Assembly: GCA_050299695.1 (NCBI GenBank)
Contig: JBNKWI010000119.1
Coordinates: 1-10,054, forward strand
Direction: 5' to 3'
Source: Ovoidimarina sp050299695
GTDB taxonomy: Bacteria > Pseudomonadota > Alphaproteobacteria > Rhodobacterales > Rhodobacteraceae
DNA: 10,054 nt
Program-made: the position numbers and the translations under genes
The notes under the pieces: generated by a model
Told to the model about the DNA's origin: nothing
The model's database searches: none
Seen by the model: only the letters and a program-made list of their open reading frames with translations
Part shown: positions 5,891 to 10,054 of the stretch, piece by piece
Layout: each line of letters starts with the position of its first letter
Position numbering within the stretch: the first letter of the stretch is position 1

Positions 5891-7324
5891 TCAGTCGATC
5901 AAAGGCAGGAGCTTGTCCAGCGACGCCTTCGCATCGCCATAGAACATCCGCGTGTTGTCCTTGAAGAACAGCGGGTTCTCGATCCCCGAATAGCCGGTGC
6001 CCTGACCGCGCTTCGAGACGAAGACCTGCTTCGCCTTCCACACTTCCAGAACCGGCATCCCGGCGATCGGCGAATTCGGGTCGTCCTGCGCGGCCGGGTT
6101 CACGATATCGTTCGAGCCGATGATGATCGCGACATCCGTCGAGGGAAAATCGTCGTTGATCTCGTCCATCTCCAGCACGATGTCATAGGGCACCTTCGCC
6201 TCGGCCAGAAGCACGTTCATGTGCCCCGGCAGCCGCCCCGCGACGGGGTGAATGCCGAACCGCACCTCCTTGCCCGCCGCCCGCAGCTTCCGCACCAGCT
6301 CGGCCACCGATTGCTGAGCCTGCGCCACCGCCATGCCGTAACCCGGCACGATGATCACCGAATCCGCGTCGTTGAGCGAGGCGGCCACGCCCTCGGCCTC
6401 GATGGCGATCATCTCGCCCTCGACCGCCTGCTGCGGGCCCGCCGTGCCGCCGAAGCCGCCCAGGATCACGCTCACGAAGCTCCGGTTCATCGCCTTGCAC
6501 ATGATGTAGGAGAGGATCGCACCCGAAGAGCCAACCAGCGCCCCCACGGTGATCAGGAGATCGTTGCCGAGCGAGAAGCCGATCGCCGCCGCCGCCCAGC
6601 CCGAATAGCTGTTCAGCATCGACACGACCACCGGCATGTCCGCGCCGCCGATGCCCATGATCAGGTGATAGCCGATGAAGAGCGCCAGGATCGTCAGAAG
6701 GATCAGCGCCACCACGCCGCCGCCCGAGAAGTACCAGATCGCGAAGATCACCGAGAGCGCCGCCGCGCCGGCGTTCAACATGTGCCCGCCCGGCAGCTTC
6801 TTCGCCACGCTGTCGACCTTGCCCGCGAGCTTCCCGTAGGCGATCACCGAACCGGTGAAGGTCACTGCCCCGATCCAGACGCCCAGGACCAGCTCGATCT
6901 GCAGGATCGTGATTTCGACCGGCGTCTTGTGCGCCACGAGGCTCGCGAAGACCCCCTCGACCGCCGTCCCCGCCGCATGGGCCGCCTCGACCCCGCCGAT
7001 GGTGAAATGCGCGTTGAAGCCCACGAACACCGCCGCGAGACCGACGAGCGAGTGCATGATCGCCACCAGTTCGGGCATCTGCGTCATCTGCACCCGTGTC
7101 GCCAGCTGGTAGCCGATCGCCGCACCGCCCGCGATCAGCACCAGCGAGGCCGGCCAGAGCCCGTGCCCCGGCCCGATCAGCGTCGCCAGTACGGCGATGG
7201 CCATGCCGACGATCCCGTACCAGATCGCCCGCTTGGCGCTTTCCTGTCCCGACAGCCCGCCCAGTGCGAGAATGAAGAGAACGGCCGCGACCACATAGGC
7301 CGCCGTGGTGAAACCGAATTCCAT
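5891..7324 (-). CDS. pntB: NAD(P) transhydrogenase subunit beta
   Basis: This 477-residue subunit carries most of the membrane domain II and the NADP(H)-binding domain III of proton-translocating transhydrogenase. The enzyme couples hydride transfer from NADH to NADP+ with proton entry across the inner membrane. The first 280 or so residues are a series of membrane helices with H91 in MPELVAIMHSLVGLAAVFVG, the channel histidine known from E. coli PntB, and GGADMPVVVSMLNSYSGWAAAA (227-248). Domain III (from about 310) has the NADP-binding GYGMAVAQ (328-335), GIHPVAGRLPGHMNV (357-371), EMDEINDDF (385-393) and the KRGQGTGYSGIENPLF lid (438-453). Length matches the family (E. coli 462). The gene starts 13 bases after the pntA stop, and its GGGGG Shine-Dalgarno sequence directly follows the TAA of pntA, so the two are translated in concert. 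All key residues appear intact. Confidence 0.97.
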   Translation of the reverse strand: MEFGFTTAAYVVAAVLFILALGGLSGQESAKRAIWYGIVGMAIAVLATLIGPGHGLWPASLVLIAGGAAIGYQLATRVQMTQMPELVAIMHSLVGLAAVFVGFNAHFTIGGVEAAHAAGTAVEGVFASLVAHKTPVEITILQIELVLGVWIGAVTFTGSVIAYGKLAGKVDSVAKKLPGGHMLNAGAAALSVIFAIWYFSGGGVVALILLTILALFIGYHLIMGIGGADMPVVVSMLNSYSGWAAAAIGFSLGNDLLITVGALVGSSGAILSYIMCKAMNRSFVSVILGGFGGTAGPQQAVEGEMIAIEAEGVAASLNDADSVIIVPGYGMAVAQAQQSVAELVRKLRAAGKEVRFGIHPVAGRLPGHMNVLLAEAKVPYDIVLEMDEINDDFPSTDVAIIIGSNDIVNPAAQDDPNSPIAGMPVLEVWKAKQVFVSKRGQGTGYSGIENPLFFKDNTRMFYGDAKASLDKLLPLID

Positions 7325-7337
7325 CTGCTCGCCCCCC

Positions 7338-8912
7338 TTAGGACTTCTGGAACATGGCGAGCATCCGCCGTGTCACGAGGAAACCGCCGAAGATGTTGAT
7401 TGCGGCCATGAAGACCGACAAGGCGGCGAGGATCATGACCAGCATCGAACTCGACCCGATCTGCATCAGCGCACCCAGGATGATGATCGACGAGATCGCG
7501 TTGGTGATCGCCATCAAGGGCGTGTGGAGGCTGTGCGAGACGTTCCAGATCACCTGGAAGCCCACGAAGACCGACAGGACGAAGACGATGAAATGCTGCA
7601 TGAACGTGGCCGGCGCGAACAGGCCCGCAAGCAGGATCAGCCCGCCCCCCACGGTCAGAAGCGTGACCTGGCTCCTGGTCTGCGCCTGGAACGCCGCCAG
7701 CTCGGCCGCCTTCTTCTCCGCCGGTGTCAGCTCCTTCGGCTTTTCCTTCCTCGGCGCCGCGGCGATGGCCGCAACCTTGGGCGGCGGCGGCGGGAATGTG
7801 ATCTCGCCTTCATGTGTGACCGTCGCGCCCCGGATCACGTCGTCTTCCATGTTGTGGTTGACCGTGCCGTCCTTCTCGGGCGTGAGGTCGGTCATCATGT
7901 GCCGGATATTCGTCGCGTAGAGCGTCGAGGATTGCGTCGCCATCCGGCTCGGGAAATCGGTGTAGCCGACGATGGTCACGCCATTATCGGTGACGATCTT
8001 CTCGTCGGGCTTCGTGAGCTCGCAGTTCCCGCCCCGCTCGGCGGCGAGGTCGACGATCACCGAGCCCGGCTTCATCGCCTCGACCATGTCCTTGGTCCAG
8101 AGGACCGGCGCGTCCCGTCCCGGGATCAGCGCGGTGGCGATGACGATGTCGATCTGGGGCGCCAGCTCGCGGAATTTCTCGAGCTGCTTCTCGCGGAACT
8201 CCGGCGAAGACGGTGCCGCATAGCCGCCTGTCGCCGCGCTGTTCTGGCCGCTCTCCTCGAAATCGAGGAACACGAACTCCGCGCCCATGCTCTCGATCTG
8301 CTCGGCCACCTCGGGCCGCACATCGAACGCATAGGTGATCGCCCCCAGCGAGGTGGAGGTCCCGATGGCGGCCAGCCCCGCAACCCCGGCGCCGATCACC
8401 AGCACCTTTGCCGGCGGCACCTTGCCCGCCGCCGTGACCTGGCCGGTGAAGAAGCGGCCGAAATTGTTCCCCGCCTCGATCACCGCGCGGTAGCCCGCGA
8501 TATTCGCCATCGACGAGAGCGCGTCCATCTTCTGCGCGCGGCTGATCCGCGGCACCATGTCCATCGCGATCACGTTCGCGCCGGTGCCCTTCGCCGCCTC
8601 CAGAAGCTTTTCGTTCTGGCCGGGATAGAAGAACGAGATCAGCGTCTTGTCCTTCGACAGCCGCTTCAGCTCGGCATCCGAGGGCGGCCGCACCTTGGCG
8701 ATGATGTCGGCATCCTTCCACAAGGCCGGCGCGGTCTTGACCACCGTCACACCCGCCGCCTCATAGGCCGCGTCGGTGAACCCGGCCGCCAGGCCCGCGC
8801 CCGCCTGGATCACGCAGTCATAGCCGAGCTTCTGCAATTGCAGGGCGGAGTCGGGCGTCATCGCGACCCGCGCTTCCCCGGCAACAACTTCCTTCGGTGT
8901 GCCAATCTTCAT
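7338..8912 (-). CDS. pntA: NAD(P) transhydrogenase subunit alpha, single-chain form
   Basis: This 524-residue subunit holds the NAD(H)-binding domain I and the first helices of the membrane domain. Domain I (1-370) opens with the typical MKIGTPKE and has RAQKMDALSSMANIAGYRAV (125-144), the nucleotide-binding GAGVAG (174-179) and the mobile loop around GYTDFPSRMATQSSTLYA (316-333). A Pro/Ala/Lys-rich linker (374-408, with five prolines in a row) leads to four membrane helices at about 416-434, 437-456, 466-486 and 490-513. In some alphaproteobacteria, such as Rhodospirillum rubrum, these two parts are separate proteins; here they are fused as in E. coli. ATG at 8912 is the natural start. A purine-rich AGGGGG lies 11 bases upstream, a rather long spacing. 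Confidence 0.97.
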   Translation of the reverse strand: MKIGTPKEVVAGEARVAMTPDSALQLQKLGYDCVIQAGAGLAAGFTDAAYEAAGVTVVKTAPALWKDADIIAKVRPPSDAELKRLSKDKTLISFFYPGQNEKLLEAAKGTGANVIAMDMVPRISRAQKMDALSSMANIAGYRAVIEAGNNFGRFFTGQVTAAGKVPPAKVLVIGAGVAGLAAIGTSTSLGAITYAFDVRPEVAEQIESMGAEFVFLDFEESGQNSAATGGYAAPSSPEFREKQLEKFRELAPQIDIVIATALIPGRDAPVLWTKDMVEAMKPGSVIVDLAAERGGNCELTKPDEKIVTDNGVTIVGYTDFPSRMATQSSTLYATNIRHMMTDLTPEKDGTVNHNMEDDVIRGATVTHEGEITFPPPPPKVAAIAAAPRKEKPKELTPAEKKAAELAAFQAQTRSQVTLLTVGGGLILLAGLFAPATFMQHFIVFVLSVFVGFQVIWNVSHSLHTPLMAITNAISSIIILGALMQIGSSSMLVMILAALSVFMAAINIFGGFLVTRRMLAMFQKS

Positions 8913-8976
8913 CTGGTGGTAGTCCCCCTCGTTCTCCGGTCGGATCCCGGTCTCTCGCCCGATCCGCGCGGCTGTC

Positions 8977-9005
8977 TGACTATCTGGCGCAACAATCTTT
9001 CACAA
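8977..9005 (-). promoter_or_regulatory. Tentative pntAB promoter
   Basis: The 115-base gap upstream of pntA contains an AT-richer stretch (about 8977-9027). On the minus strand TTGTGA (9005-9000) and TAGTCA (8982-8977) are 17 bases apart, a weak match to sigma-70 boxes. The leader to the ATG would be roughly 60 bases. A short dyad, GGTAT-N6-ATACC (9019-9034), lies upstream and overlaps the stop of the methyltransferase-like gene; it may be a regulator site or chance. Confidence 0.3.
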
Positions 9006-9027
9006 GCATACTTACGGCGGTATCAAA

Positions 9028-9477
9028 TCATACCCAGCGCCGCACGCGGGCGCAGTAGGCGTCGAACTCTGTCCCGAACGCCTCCCGGAGCCGGGCTTCC
9101 TCGTCGCGGATGAATCGGCGTTCGATCAGCACAATGAACCCCGGCACGAGGCCGAGCGCAATCGCCGCCTCCCACCGCAAGACAAACCCGAGCAGCACCA
9201 GAACGTCGCCCAGATAGATCGGGTTTCGGCTCAGCCGGAACACACCGCCCGTGACCAGCGCGGCGGGCGCCCGATGCGGGATCGGCGTGGTCTTGCCCGT
9301 CACCAGCATCGCGACCGCCGCCGCCATCAGCGCGAGGCCAAGCGCGACCAATGTCGTACCGACCGTCTCGCTCGGCCCCCCGTCGGGCCAGGCGGCAATG
9401 GGAAGGACCCGCGCCTGCCCCCACGCAAGGAGCAGGAACAACCCGAGCCAGACCGGAGGAATGTCGATCGCCTTCAT
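9028..9477 (-). CDS. Isoprenylcysteine carboxyl methyltransferase (ICMT/PEMT-like) membrane protein
   Basis: This is a 149-residue integral membrane protein of the ICMT/PEMT-like methyltransferase superfamily. Hydrophobic segments lie at about 8-28, 40-60, 86-101 and 103-119. The S-adenosylmethionine-site signature of the superfamily is present as GGVFRLSRNPIYLG (77-90), followed by the C-terminal ERRFIRDEE (119-127) and a FGTEFDAYCARVRRW tail. Bacterial members do not act on prenylated proteins as far as is known, and their substrates are mostly undefined; lipids or small hydrophobic acids are possible. I took ATG at 9477, since the protein from MKAIDIPPVWL matches a typical start. A GTG at 9546, two bases after the upstream stop, would add 23 basic residues that look untranslated. 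The Shine-Dalgarno sequence for 9477 is poor. It lies 71 bases after the fusion gene and 115 bases before pntA. Confidence 0.78.
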   Translation of the reverse strand: MKAIDIPPVWLGLFLLLAWGQARVLPIAAWPDGGPSETVGTTLVALGLALMAAAVAMLVTGKTTPIPHRAPAALVTGGVFRLSRNPIYLGDVLVLLGFVLRWEAAIALGLVPGFIVLIERRFIRDEEARLREAFGTEFDAYCARVRRWV

Positions 9478-9548
9478 GCGCGCCAAGGTGCCGCCCCCCG
9501 CCGCCCGGTTCAAGCGGTGGTTGCGCAAAGCGCCCGGCTTGCCCACGC

Positions 9549-10054
9549 CTAGCCCAGCCAGCGCGGGTAGTCGCTCACCAGGAGATGGGTGGGCGGCGCG
9601 TCCTCCTCGATCTCGGCAAAGCGGCCGATCGGCTCACGGAAGATGTTGTCGGTAAGATCGTCGTTCACCGTCGAGACCTCGCCGATCAGCACATCGCCGC
9701 CCTCGCCCCAGAACGCATGCCAGTCCCCCGGCATCAGCGTCACGCTCTCGCCCGGCGCGAAGCGCAGGATATCGCCCGGCCCGTAGCTCCGCGTGATCCC
9801 GTCGCACAGCACCGTGCCGCCGCGATCCTCCGCGAAATTGCCAGCGTCGTCCGACCCGAAAAGCTCGATCGCCAGCGTGGCGCCGCCGCGGTTGATGATA
9901 TCCTCGGACTTCACGATATGAGTGGACGAACGCTGTACCATCGTCACATCCACACCGGCCTCCCATAGCGCAGCGCAAATGTCGTGTGATGAGTTGTTCG
10001 AGCCTATCACAACGACCTTCTTGCCCTTGTAATTGTCAGGTCCCGGATGCTGTG
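9549..10054 (-). CDS. Chimeric gene: flavin monooxygenase-like N-part fused to D-lyxose isomerase-like C-part (5' end outside window)
   Basis: The frame is open from the right edge (first full codon at 10052) to TAG at 9551-9549. The visible N-terminal part reads QHPGPDNYKGKKVVVIGSNN and continues SSHDICAALWEAGVDVTMVQRSSTHIVKS. This is the NADPH-binding Rossmann region (GSNNSSHD) of flavin-containing monooxygenase-like oxidoreductases, so the FAD domain should lie upstream. At about 9903-9920 the protein changes, without a stop or frameshift, to EDIINRGGATLAIELF (codons 9905-9858), then PGDWHAFWGEGGDVLIGEVS and VNDDLTDNIF. This is the C-terminal cupin half of the D-lyxose isomerase family, complete to its normal end (about 118 residues; whole enzymes are near 225-230). 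The family's metal site is HxH-x4-E plus a later His; here SxH-x4-E (H at 9918-9920, E at 9903-9905) and the His in GDWHAFW remain, so one ligand is lost. Most monooxygenase sequence after this point and the isomerase N-half are missing. The product is probably inactive, or the join is an assembly artefact. Confidence 0.8.
   Translation of the reverse strand, partial: QHPGPDNYKGKKVVVIGSNNSSHDICAALWEAGVDVTMVQRSSTHIVKSEDIINRGGATLAIELFGSDDAGNFAEDRGGTVLCDGITRSYGPGDILRFAPGESVTLMPGDWHAFWGEGGDVLIGEVSTVNDDLTDNIFREPIGRFAEIEEDAPPTHLLVSDYPRWLG

Noticed and set aside
9019..9034. GGTAT-N6-ATACC as an FNR- or CRP-type site upstream of pntA
   Set aside because: It does not match TTGAT-N4-ATCAA or TGTGA-N6-TCACA and overlaps a stop codon; too short to call.
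5852..9113. Plus-strand open frames of about 515 and 602 codons opposite pntB and pntA
   Set aside because: They mirror the transhydrogenase genes on the opposite strand; the products are Arg/His/Asp-rich and without motifs.
9478..9546. GTG start at 9546 for the methyltransferase-like gene
   Set aside because: It adds 23 residues with no family resemblance; ATG 9477 begins directly with the first membrane segment. The near-contact with the upstream stop keeps it as a minor possibility.

Overview
The window is about two-thirds G+C, is densely coded, and looks like the chromosome of an alphaproteobacterium, most likely a member of the Rhodobacteraceae. This rests on the WaaA plus LpcC-like lipopolysaccharide gene pair, a PntA in which domain I and the first membrane block are one chain, the DUF3422 gene, and the base composition. 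No RNA gene, CRISPR array, transposase, phage gene or recognisable defence gene is visible.

Layout. Bases 1-1811 (+) hold the 3' part of waaA (Kdo transferase) overlapping a family-4 glycosyltransferase by 10 bases; together they would build the inner core of lipopolysaccharide. A convergent gap (1812-2054) carries a large stem-loop element and terminator-like hairpins. On the minus strand, read from right to left, 5576-2055 holds a dienelactone-hydrolase-family enzyme, a DUF3422 membrane protein and an M20 amidohydrolase. A good promoter with an operator-like 11-9-11 dyad lies between the first two. The 314-base gap 5577-5890 has no gene but is packed with structures: a relative of the first stem-loop element, a 12-bp palindrome and a strong intrinsic terminator. 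Bases 8912-5891 (-) are the pntA-pntB operon for the proton-translocating NAD(P) transhydrogenase, which makes NADPH at the expense of the proton gradient. Upstream lie a small isoprenylcysteine-methyltransferase-like membrane protein (9477-9028, -) and a gene that runs off the right edge (10054-9549, -).

The most remarkable item is that right-hand gene. Its visible N-terminal part is the NADPH-binding region of a flavin monooxygenase-like protein, and without any stop it becomes the C-terminal cupin half of a D-lyxose isomerase-like sugar isomerase. The switch falls in a short peptide (HIVKSE/D) that, from memory of both families, each parent has. G+C content jumps at the same point from about 54% to about 68% (hand count). 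It is either a real illegitimate-recombination fusion or an assembly chimera. The second item of interest is a pair of intergenic elements (1806-1888 and 5676-5754) with a shared fold, whose stems differ in sequence but keep their pairing.

I found no previously undescribed multi-gene system; the rest is ordinary housekeeping content.
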